Source: Sva-07 sp963716095 (lineage in GTDB: Bacteria; Actinomycetota; Acidimicrobiia; Acidimicrobiales; Ilumatobacteraceae). Taken from it: DNA of 64,000 bases. The notes under the pieces were generated by a model that was given only the letters and a program-made list of their open reading frames with translations, searched no databases and was not told the DNA's origin. The position numbers and the translations under genes were made by a program. Of the stretch, positions 26,390 to 35,814 are shown piece by piece (the first letter of the stretch is position 1; each line of letters opens with the position of its first letter). The stretch covers positions 594,254 through 658,253 of the forward strand of contig CAVQSV010000018.1 in NCBI GenBank assembly GCA_963716095.1, written 5' to 3'.

Positions 26390-27187
26390 TCAGGAGAGGT
26401 GCCGGCCGCAGTGTGGCCAGGGACGTGCGCCGCGCTCGCTGTAGAGCGCGAGCGCCATGTAGTCCTGGTCGGCTGGCGCTGCCGCGGCGGGGTCGACGCC
26501 CACGAGGCCCGGCGAATGGCGTGAGGCGACCGAGTCCCAGGTCGTGCGATCGAACTGGTAGGCGCCGCGGTACCTGCCAGACGGGTTGGTGATCGAATAG
26601 TTGCCGTTCGATTCGCATTGACGCAGCGCCTCCCATTCGGCGGGCGACGGGCCGGGGGGCAGCACCGGCATGGGCACCGTGGCGGTGGGGAGGCCGACGA
26701 ACTCGACCGCAGACAGATGGGCGCGGTGGGTGGCGTGGCCGTACGTGCCGTCAGCGGCGATCCCGAGCGTCTCCTGGAGCAGCACGACGCGTGGGCCCTG
26801 CTCGCCCCACGTGTAGGTGTCGGCGAGCACGAGGATCACCGGATCGACCACCGGAACCGTCACGGTCGGCTCGGCGACCGGCTCGGCCTGGCGCTGGGCC
26901 TGGGCGCCAGCGGTGGCGACTGCGGCGATGGTGATCGGGTCTGCGTCGATGAGTGCGCCGAGTTCGGCCGTCGCGAGGGTCGAGGTGGGAGCGGCTCGAC
27001 GTCGTTCGGGGGCACTGGCGGACGCCGCGGGCGCGTCGTCGGCGATCGCCGTTGCCGAGTCGTCGGCGAGCGCTCGGGCGACCAGTGGGGTTCCACCGAC
27101 GACGAGCACCGTCGCGAGCACGGCGGCGACGCGGCGGACTGCGCCACGGGACATGGCAGCGCGACGGGATGGGAAGTGGGGGGTCAT
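26390..27187 (-). CDS. secreted Rpf-type (transglycosylase-like) peptidoglycan hydrolase
   Basis: A 265-residue exported protein. The Arg-rich N-terminus is followed by a hydrophobic signal core (VAAVLATVLVVGGTPLVARA). A low-complexity Ala/Pro region follows. GEQGPRVVLLQETLGIAADG resembles a peptidoglycan-binding repeat (about 150-200). The C-terminal resuscitation-promoting-factor fold has EWEALRQCESNGNYSI, with the catalytic Glu in 'CESNGN', and YRGAYQFDRTTWDSVA. Such enzymes cut wall glycan during growth or exit from dormancy. The ATG at 27185-27187 gives the signal peptide. Confidence 0.88.
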   Translation of the reverse strand: MTPHFPSRRAAMSRGAVRRVAAVLATVLVVGGTPLVARALADDSATAIADDAPAASASAPERRRAAPTSTLATAELGALIDADPITIAAVATAGAQAQRQAEPVAEPTVTVPVVDPVILVLADTYTWGEQGPRVVLLQETLGIAADGTYGHATHRAHLSAVEFVGLPTATVPMPVLPPGPSPAEWEALRQCESNGNYSITNPSGRYRGAYQFDRTTWDSVASRHSPGLVGVDPAAAAPADQDYMALALYSERGARPWPHCGRHLS

Positions 27188-27271
27188 GACGCTCCTTGGC
27201 AGCGGGGACCGACGTGGGTCCGCTCGGCATGTCGGCGCTTGGGCGCACCGGGCCTGGTGTTCGTTGACCCG

Positions 27272-27306
27272 CAATGTTACGGAATCGTGACGAAACCACA
27301 ACATTG
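27272..27306 (-). promoter_or_regulatory. AT-rich inverted repeat upstream of the Rpf-like gene
   Basis: caatgtt (27272-27278) and aacattg (27300-27306) form a 7-bp perfect inverted repeat with a 21-bp spacer. Within it gtcacaatg, gtcacgatt and gtaacattg recur on the minus strand. It is one of the few AT-richer patches in the window and lies about 85 bp before the start, as an operator or promoter would. The binding protein is unknown. Confidence 0.4.
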
Positions 27307-27352
27307 TGACGCGAGCCACCCGTCACACCCGGACCCGCCCCCGTTCCACGTT

Positions 27353-27430
27353 CGATCAGTGCCGGATACGTCCCGGGAAGCGGGACGTATCCGGTGCAGA
27401 TCGTGCGTGGGACCGATCGCGCACTGATCG
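27353..27430. repeat. spaced palindrome, intergenic family 1, copy 3 (compound)
   Basis: A perfect inner stem ccggatacgtcccg / cgggacgtatccgg (27362-27394) is flanked on the left by cgatcagtgc and on the right, after an insertion, by gcgcactgatcg. The outer arms match the family-1 arms at 7311-7365. The element lies between divergent Rpf-like and NTF2-fold genes. Confidence 0.6.
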
Positions 27431-27471
27431 GGGCAACGGCGAGCGACGCGCAGGTGGGTACGGTGCGGTGG

Positions 27472-27852
27472 ATGGAGCCGGTGATCGCTGCGGTGCTCGA
27501 CGCCAATCGGGCGTTCTACGACGCCCACGAGGCCCGCGACCTCGATGCGATGCGGGCGGTGTGGGAACACAGCGACCACGTCGTGTGCGTCCATCCCGGG
27601 TGGCCGATCCTGCGCACGTGGCCACACGTCGAGGAGTCGTGGCGGCGGATCTTCGCCGGACCCGGCCGCAACCAGTTCATCCTCACCAACGAAGCCGTCG
27701 CCATCCACGACGACACCGCCTGGGTCACCCTCGACGAGAACCTGGTCGACTCCGGCGGCACCGGCACCGTGGCCGCCACCAACCTGTACGTGCAGCGTGA
27801 CGGTCGCTGGCTGCTCGTGGCCCACCACGGCTCACCGGTCATCGCCAGCTGA
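27472..27852 (+). CDS. SnoaL/DUF4440-type NTF2-fold protein
   Basis: A 126-residue cytoplasmic protein. MEPVIAAVLDANRAFYDAHE and RDLDAMRAVWEHSDHVVCVH match the start of NTF2-like small domains, and AVAIHDDTAWVTLDENLVDS and NLYVQRDGRWLLVAHHGSPV match the end ('...dGrWrivhhH.S'). Many such proteins bind small hydrophobic ligands or are steroid isomerase-like. The ATG at 27472 is chosen. The frame upstream to 27394 encodes the repeat element. Confidence 0.8.
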   Translation: MEPVIAAVLDANRAFYDAHEARDLDAMRAVWEHSDHVVCVHPGWPILRTWPHVEESWRRIFAGPGRNQFILTNEAVAIHDDTAWVTLDENLVDSGGTGTVAATNLYVQRDGRWLLVAHHGSPVIAS

Positions 27853-27855
27853 CAA

Positions 27856-27891
27856 CCGACGCCACGTCGGTCCTGGGCCGGACGATCCGGC
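27856..27891 (+). terminator. tandem hairpins after NTF2-fold gene
   Basis: Two short perfect hairpins follow the stop at once: ccgacg-cca-cgtcgg (27856-27870) and gccgga-cga-tccggc (27877-27891). There is no T-run, as is common in high-GC actinobacteria. A transcript end is likely but not certain. Confidence 0.4.
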
Positions 27892-27933
27892 ACGACACGC
27901 CGCCACCGCACGCCGGTCGGCAAGGATGGGGAG

Positions 27934-28425
27934 ATGCCGACGACGCCGACGGTCCCACAGTTCGGGGCGCTGCTGCGCTCACACATCGCCAGCGTGCCCG
28001 ATGCCGCTCGCCCGGCGTTCCTGTCGGGCCTCGAACGCTCGGCGGCGGCGCGCTACCGCGAGTGGGCCGACGCCGTCCCGGAGTACGCCGAGGTGCTGCT
28101 CGAGTGCGCCGACCGCGAAGACGAGATCGCCGACCTCGTGGCCGAGCTGTTCCCCGTCGAACCCGACGTGCAGCGCGCCGTCGACGAGGCGCTTCCGGCT
28201 GCGGTCGAGCTGTATTACGACGTCTTCTCCCCCTACGACGTCCTCGATCAGTTGTACCTCCAGTCGGAGGCCGAGCTCCAGGGCGCGCAGGCGTGGGTGG
28301 GCATCGCCGCCGGCATCGGTGACGATGCCGACGCAGCGACGCTCGCCACGCTCGCTCGCTGCACCGATCTCGAGCAGCAGAGCGCCGCCGCGGTCAAGGA
28401 ACTGCTCGCCACCGCCGGCCACTGA
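27934..28425 (+). CDS. hypothetical alpha-helical protein
   Basis: A 163-residue soluble protein with no signal peptide. It is rich in Ala, Glu and Asp, with regular helices (PAFLSGLERSAAARYREWAD, VPEYAEVLLECADREDEIAD). I do not recognise a domain. It stands alone between an NTF2-fold gene and the DUF4185-like lipoprotein. The start ATG follows 'ggatgggg'. Confidence 0.6.
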   Translation: MPTTPTVPQFGALLRSHIASVPDAARPAFLSGLERSAAARYREWADAVPEYAEVLLECADREDEIADLVAELFPVEPDVQRAVDEALPAAVELYYDVFSPYDVLDQLYLQSEAELQGAQAWVGIAAGIGDDADAATLATLARCTDLEQQSAAAVKELLATAGH

Positions 28426-28563
28426 CGAACGCTCCCCAGCACCTCACCGACGAGCGGAGCAGAAGAGTCTTCGTACCCGACAGTTTCTCGGCCGCAGGAC
28501 GTACTCTCGAAGTACAAAGGACGTGAACCCGTCTCCGCCGTCGATGACGAGAGGAGGTCCGCG

Positions 28564-30508
28564 GTGAAGATCACCATCACTATGGTGCCGCTGGCGGTCG
28601 GCGCCGTCGCGCTGGCTTCCTGTGGTGTGTCCCCGGGCCCCCGGCTGGACGGCACCGAACTCCCGCCCGTCGAGACGGTCATCGAAGCCGACCCCGGAAC
28701 CGGCCCGGTTGGGACCACGGTCCCTGCCTCGCCGACGGACGCCGACCCCGCCGCACCCTCCGGTGCCGTCGGCGAGATCGAGCGCGTCGACGTGATCGTT
28801 CCCGGCTTCGTCACCGTCACCGGTTGGGCGACCGACACCAGCAGCGCAGCACCGATGTCGGTGACCGCATGGCTCGATCTCGAGCAGATGCACACCGTGG
28901 TCGCCGACGAGCCATCGTCCGCATCGGCCGCAGGCTCGACGCACGCCGGTTTCGCCTTCGATCTCCCGATCGGCGCAGATCCGGCCGTCGTCTGCGTCAC
29001 GATCGCGCCGGACGGCGCAGCTCCCTTCGACTGCGTCGACGTGGCCGGTCGAGCGATGGACGACACCGAGGACGACGCGGATGCCGACACCGAGATCGAC
29101 CCGGGTGTGTCGTTGACAGCGGTCACCCCGGACGCGAGCGGGTCGGTCGCGATCCGAGGTGTGGTCACCGGTCCAGCCGACCGCACTCCCCCGACGGTCA
29201 CCGTCGCCAGCACGACCGGCACGATCACCGACGTCGGCAGTGACGACCCGGTGACCCAGGTTGCCGTTGCCCATCAGGCGTTTCGCTTCGAGGTGTACGA
29301 CCTCGCCGACGGCACGTGGTCGGTCTGCGCTGAGCCGTTCGTGGTCAGCCTGCAGGAGCGTCGACCGTCGCCGGCGGCCGCCGATGGGTGCGGCACCATC
29401 GTGATCGGTGATCGCAACATCGGAACCACCGGCCGCGCCGTCATCGTCGACGCGGTGGGCCCTCCGCCCGAGCATCCGCTGTACCTGATGGAGCGCGACG
29501 CCGGCGTCTCCGCAGTTCTGAGCGATGGTTCGACGATGTGGTTCTTCGGCGACAGCATGCAGGAGGGGCTCGACCGCAACTTGCTCTACTTCGTCAACAA
29601 CACCGCTGCCTGGGCCTCCGCCGACGACCCGACCGTCACGCACGACGCGATCTCCGCCGAGGGCGAGCCGTTCCTGTTCGCCGAACCGAGCGCTGCCATC
29701 TGTGCAGCATCGGACGACGCGAAGCCGGCGCTGTGGCCGGAAGCTGCGGTCGTGATTCCTCGCGGCGACGGAACGGACCGTGTCGTCGTGGTGATGTCCA
29801 AGATGTGCCTCGGGGACGACTGGCTCGATTTCGAAACCATGGGATTCGCCGTCGCCGAGGTGGTGTACGACCCGGACGATCCGCCGGTGAACCGGCCGAT
29901 CGTCGGCGAGATCACACAACCCGATCTCGCTCCCGCCGAAGCCGGATACGGGCGGGCGATGCTCCTCGGACCCGACGGATACCTCTACGGCTACCAGTGT
30001 GGGAGCTACCCAGGAGCGTGGGGACCGTGTCGGGCAGCGCGTGTGTCGCCGGCAGACGTGACGGATCCGAACGCGTGGCGGGTCTGGAACGGCGACGACT
30101 GGACCGACCCTGCGAACTGGGTTGCCGACCGCACGGCCGCTACAGCGATGGAGCTCTCGGGGAGCACCGAGAACATGCTCCCCATCGCCGCATTCGGGGT
30201 GGACCACCACGCCGACTTCGACGCCTACCTGATGGTGTACTCGCCGTGGCCCGGGTTCTGCAGCGAACTCGACGTGCGTGTGGCCGACGCCCCCGTCGGA
30301 CCGTGGACCGAGCCGGTGCCGATCACCCTGCCCGACTGCAGCGGGGAGGACTCCGGCGTCGCCCAGCACTGCTACGCGGCAACCCCGCAGATGCAGATGT
30401 GCATCGGCGACGAAGCTCGGGGGTGGCTACTTCGACCTGCAGACCCCGCTCGGCGTCGGCCGATACTTCGCCTTCGCGACACCGTTCGTGGTCGCTCCCC
30501 GAGCCTGA
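28564..30508 (+). CDS. DUF4185-like beta-propeller lipoprotein, paralogue 1 (3' frameshift)
   Basis: A secreted protein of about 648 residues starting GTG after a strong agaggaggt site. MKITITMVPLAVGAVALASC is a lipoprotein signal. A linker leads to a module with VTVTGWATD, then a second beta-sandwich, then a propeller-like domain starting DGSTMWFFGDSM, with LYFVNNTAAWASADDPTV and WPEAAVVIPRGDGTDRVVVV. This matches the shape of DUF4185 (five-bladed, glycoside-hydrolase-like). It is a full-length paralogue of 39919-41811. A shift near 30420 separates the last 28 residues (GGYFDLQTPLGVGRYFAFAT). Confidence 0.7.
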
Positions 30509-30533
30509 GGGCCGGGCCGCACCAGGCTCCGAC

Positions 30534-31728
<1,195 letters not shown>

Positions 31729-31795
31729 GTCGGTCGACGCTACGCGGCTCCCCACCGCCACGACAGGGCCGATGTGCCCCCGGTACCGTCGAAGT

Positions 31796-32827
31796 GTGAG
31801 CTCTGTCGTGAATCGCGCGCAGGAGGTGGCCGACGATGTGCTCTTCCCGGCCGCGCAGGACGTCGACCGAGGGGTGCGTCCACTCGGTGACGGGCTGCGG
31901 GCGCTGGCCGATGCCGGGCTGTTCGGACTCGCCGGGCCGGTATCGCACGGCGGCCTCGATCTCGGCCCGATCGACACGCGTCGGACGATCGCCGCCGTGG
32001 GTTCGGGGTGCGGGGCGACGTTCTTCGTGTGGGTGCAGCACCACGGCGTGGTCCGCACGCTGCGAACGTCGCCGAACGACGCACTCGTCGAGCACTTCCT
32101 CGCACCGATGTGTTCGGGCGATGTGCTCGCCGGCGTTGCGTTCGCCCACCTTCGCAGGCCTGGTGCACCGGCGATCAGGGCCAAGCGCACCAGCGACGGC
32201 GGCTGGCAGCTCGACGGCCACGCACCCTGGGCGACGTCGTGGGGCGTCGCCGACTGGTTCGCCGTCGCCGCCGCATCCGACGACGGCGAGGTGGTGTGGG
32301 TGAGGGTTCCCGGTCACGAGGTGCCGGGTCTCGTTGCGACGCCGCTGGCGTTGTCGGTGTTCGCCCGCACCGGCACGGTGGCGCTCACATTCGAGCGCTA
32401 CCAGGTGGCCGAGGCCGACCTGATCTCCGTGGCCGACCTCGACGACTGGCGCCGGACCGATCGTCGCCACGCCGCACTGGGCCAACCGGCGGTGCTCGGC
32501 GTCGCCGAACGGGCGGCCGGGCTGCTCGCCGAACGACGCGACGCCGACGCCGTCGATGCGGCGAGGCGGCTGGGCGACGAACTGGCCGCGCGCTGGAGCC
32601 GAGATCGCGAGCTGGTGGGCGCGGGCGAGTCGGTCGAGTCGATGAGCGACCACCGGGCCGCGTGTCTCGATCTCGCCCGACGATCGACGACGGCGCTGCT
32701 CGCGTCGGTCGGCGGTGCCGGGATGGACCTCGCACACCCGGCGCAGCGACTGGCGCGAGAAGCCGACTTCTATGTGATCCAGGCCCAGACCGCCGACGGA
32801 CGGGCGGCCACGCTCCGCTCGATTTGA
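31796..32827 (+). CDS. acyl-CoA-dehydrogenase-like protein, divergent
   Basis: A 343-residue protein from a GTG start, SSVVNRAQEVADDVLFPAAQ. It has the layout of an acyl-CoA dehydrogenase: an N-terminal helical half, a beta domain with WQLDGHAPWATSWGVADWFA, and C-terminal helices ending in LASVGGAGMDLAHPAQRLAR. The strong sequence motifs of the true dehydrogenases, including the catalytic Glu region, are weak. It may have another reaction or be a partner of the divergent gene. GTG at 31811 is an alternative start. Confidence 0.7.
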   Translation: MSSVVNRAQEVADDVLFPAAQDVDRGVRPLGDGLRALADAGLFGLAGPVSHGGLDLGPIDTRRTIAAVGSGCGATFFVWVQHHGVVRTLRTSPNDALVEHFLAPMCSGDVLAGVAFAHLRRPGAPAIRAKRTSDGGWQLDGHAPWATSWGVADWFAVAAASDDGEVVWVRVPGHEVPGLVATPLALSVFARTGTVALTFERYQVAEADLISVADLDDWRRTDRRHAALGQPAVLGVAERAAGLLAERRDADAVDAARRLGDELAARWSRDRELVGAGESVESMSDHRAACLDLARRSTTALLASVGGAGMDLAHPAQRLAREADFYVIQAQTADGRAATLRSI

Positions 32828-32886
32828 GGGCGCTGGCGATGCCAATACCGTCCGTGCGCTACTAGCGTCGACATCGGAGGTGCGGG

Positions 32887-35807
32887 TTGGACATTTCGAT
32901 CCTCGGTGAACTCGAGATCAACGACGGCACCGCACCGATCGATGTCGGCGGCAGGCGCGAACGGGCGATCGTCGAGACGCTGGCACTCGCCGCCGGCCAC
33001 GTGGTCACCACGGACACGCTGATCGACGGGGTGTGGGGCGACGACCCGCCGCCGTCCGCCGACAAGTCCCTGCAGAGCCACATCTCACGCATTCGACAAC
33101 AGCTCCCCACGGGGCTGATCGAAACCGCCGGACACGGCTACCTCCTTCGCGTGCGACCGGTCGACGTGGACGCACATCGCCTGGTGCACCTCGTCGAGCA
33201 GGCCCAGCGGGCGTCGACGGGTCTCGACCCGCACTTCGCCCTCGAGCTCCTCGACGAAGCGGTCGACCTCTGGCGAGGGACGCCGCTCGACAGTCTCGCC
33301 GATGGGCCCTACCGCTCCGGAGAAGTCGCCCGGCTGGAAGCGACCCGTGAGCTCGCCATCACCGCACGCATCGATGCACATCTGGCGCTCGGCCACCACG
33401 AGCTGATGATCCCCGAGCTCGAACGGCTGGTGAGCGAGCACCCGCACCGAGAACAGCTCTGGAGTCAACTCATGCTCGCGCTGTATCGGTCGGGGCGGCG
33501 CACCGACGCCCTCGACAGATACGAACGCCTGCGCACCGGGTTGCGTCACGACCTCGGCCTCAACCCGTCCGCCCCGCTGCCGCGACCTGGCGACGCAGAT
33601 CATCAACGAGGACTCGGGCCTCGATCTCGAGCCACCTCCCCCGGTGTCGACGCTGCCGGCGCCGCTGTCGTCGTTCATCGGCCGCGAGTCCGCCGGTCGG
33701 ACACTCTCGGATCTCCTCGAGCAGCGCCGGCTCGTCACCGTGGTCGGCCCCGGCGGCGTGGGAAAGTCGAGGCTGGCGATCGAGGTGGCCGAAGGCTGCC
33801 GCGAACGGTGGCCCGACGGAACCTTCTTCGTCGAGCTGACGGGCGCCGACGAGGTGGACGACATCATCGGCGGCCTGGCCGCCTCGCTGCCGTGGAACAC
33901 CGACGGAATGCGGGGGACCACCGCGGCCGACGGCCTGGAACGATCGCTCGCCGGTCGATCGGTGCTGCTCGTGCTCGACGGGGCGGAACACGTCGCCGGC
34001 ACTCTCGGCGACGTCGTCGAGCATCTCCTCGAGACCGCTCCCGACGTCACGGTGCTCGCCACCAGCCGAGCACCGCTTCGCATCCCGGGCGAACAGCTCT
34101 TCGAGCTGGCACCCATGGAACTCGCAGCAGGCGGACAGCGCCGGACAACCACATGCCGAAGCGGTCCAGCTCTTCCTGACACGCCTCGGCGCATCAGCCG
34201 ACTCGCTGGACGCGAACGAGATCACCGCGGTCGAACAACTGTGCCGACTCGTCGACGGGCTCCCCCTGGGCATCGAGTTGATGGCGGCACAAGCCGAACA
34301 GATCCCGGTCACGACCGTGCTCGACCAACTGCGCAGCGGCCAGCAGGACGTGCTCGCCGTGCAACGCGCCGACGCCCGCGACAGCGACCCGAGTCTCGAA
34401 CTGGTGCTCGACAACACCATGCGACTGCTCACCTCGGAACAGCAGGCCCTCCTCGGGCGCCTCTCGGTGTTCCGAGGGGGCTTCGACCTGCTCGGTGTTC
34501 GTTCCGTCGGTGGCTCCGGTGCCATCGAGGACTTCGCACGGCTACGCGAGGTGGGGCTGGCCCTGCCCGACCCCCGATCGGGGGTCGACCGACGATTCCG
34601 ACTGCTCGACACCACGCGCACGTTCGCTGCGCGTCGACTGGAACCCGACGAAACCGATCGGGCCGAGCGCCTGCATGCCGAGTACCACCGAAACCTCGCC
34701 CGCCGGCTCGGTCACCGGCTCGGGGATCCGACGACGATGCGACACCTGCGCCGCGAGAGTCTGAACCTGCGGGCGGCGTTGCGCTGGTTCCTCATCTCCG
34801 ATCCGGCCGGAGCAACCGCATTCGCACCGATCCTGGCCGAATTCTCCAACACCTGGGTCGACAACGCCGCGTCGCTCAGGCTGTTCGAGCAGCTGCTCGA
34901 CACCGCCGAGCACGAGCCGGACGCGTCCGACAGCGATCGCGCCTGGATCCAGATCGCCATCGGCTGGCCGCTGTTCCTCACCGGTGAGCCCGCCCGAGCC
35001 ATCGAACTCACCGAGACCGCAGCGGCGACGTTCTCGCGCCTCGGCAACCAACTCGGCGCATGCCAGGCGTTCGCCAACCGCGCACACATGGAGCTGCTCA
35101 GCACGGCCGACCCGGAGTCGGCGAGTGTCTGGTATCGCCGTGCGCTCGACGGAATCGGCGACTCTGTTCCCGGCACGCTGCTACGCGGGGTCGTCCTCAT
35201 CGAGGCCGCCCAGTCGCTGATCTTCGCCGACCGCGTCGATCAGGACGTCGACCGGATGCTCGACGAAGCAGAGGAGATCGTTCGCGACGCGCACGACCAT
35301 CACCGACTCGCCCACATCGCGATGAATCGCTCGCTCGCCGCCTACGCCGTCGACGACCTCGCAGCCTGCGGGGACTTCGCCCGGGACATCCTGCACGAGA
35401 GCCGGCTCGCCGCCACGATCACCTTCGCCCAGGTCGGCGAAACAGCACTCGGAGTCGGCCATCTCCACGCCCACGATCTCGAGGGCGCGCTCGACCACCT
35501 CCGCACCGCGGTCCGCATGGCCCATGACGACGGCAACGTCCTGCAGACCGCCGTTGCGCTCCAGGCCGTCGCCGTCCACCACGCGCTGGCGGGACGAACG
35601 CGCGAGGCGGAGGCCATCTGGACGACCGCACTGACGTGGGCACCACTGTGGCCCCTGTTCGCCCGGCGATACGCCGAGCTGATGGGCCCGGAACTCAGCG
35701 AGCAGCTCGAAACCGGCCGTGCCGCGCGCGTCCGAGATGGCGGGGTCGCACCGATCGATCAGATCGTCGACGCCGTGCTCGACGAATCGCCGCCGCCGGC
35801 GCACTGA
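32887..35807 (+). CDS. SARP-type regulator with NB-ARC ATPase and TPR region, A (frameshifted)
   Basis: A transcription regulator of about 973 residues in the AfsR/DnrI family. The TTG start after ggaggtgcggg gives a winged-helix DNA-binding domain (VGGRRERAIVETLALAAGHV, IDGVWGDDPPPSADKSLQSH, LRTGLRHDLGLNPS) and a bacterial transcriptional activation domain. After a shift near 33590, FIGRESAGRTLSDLLEQRRL and VTVVGPGGVGKSRLAIEVAE form the P-loop ATPase, with VLLVLDGAEH as Walker B. A second shift near 34130 leads to a helical repeat half ending at 35807. It ends 7 bp from the convergent regulator B. Confidence 0.87.
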
Positions 35808-35814
35808 GGATCGG

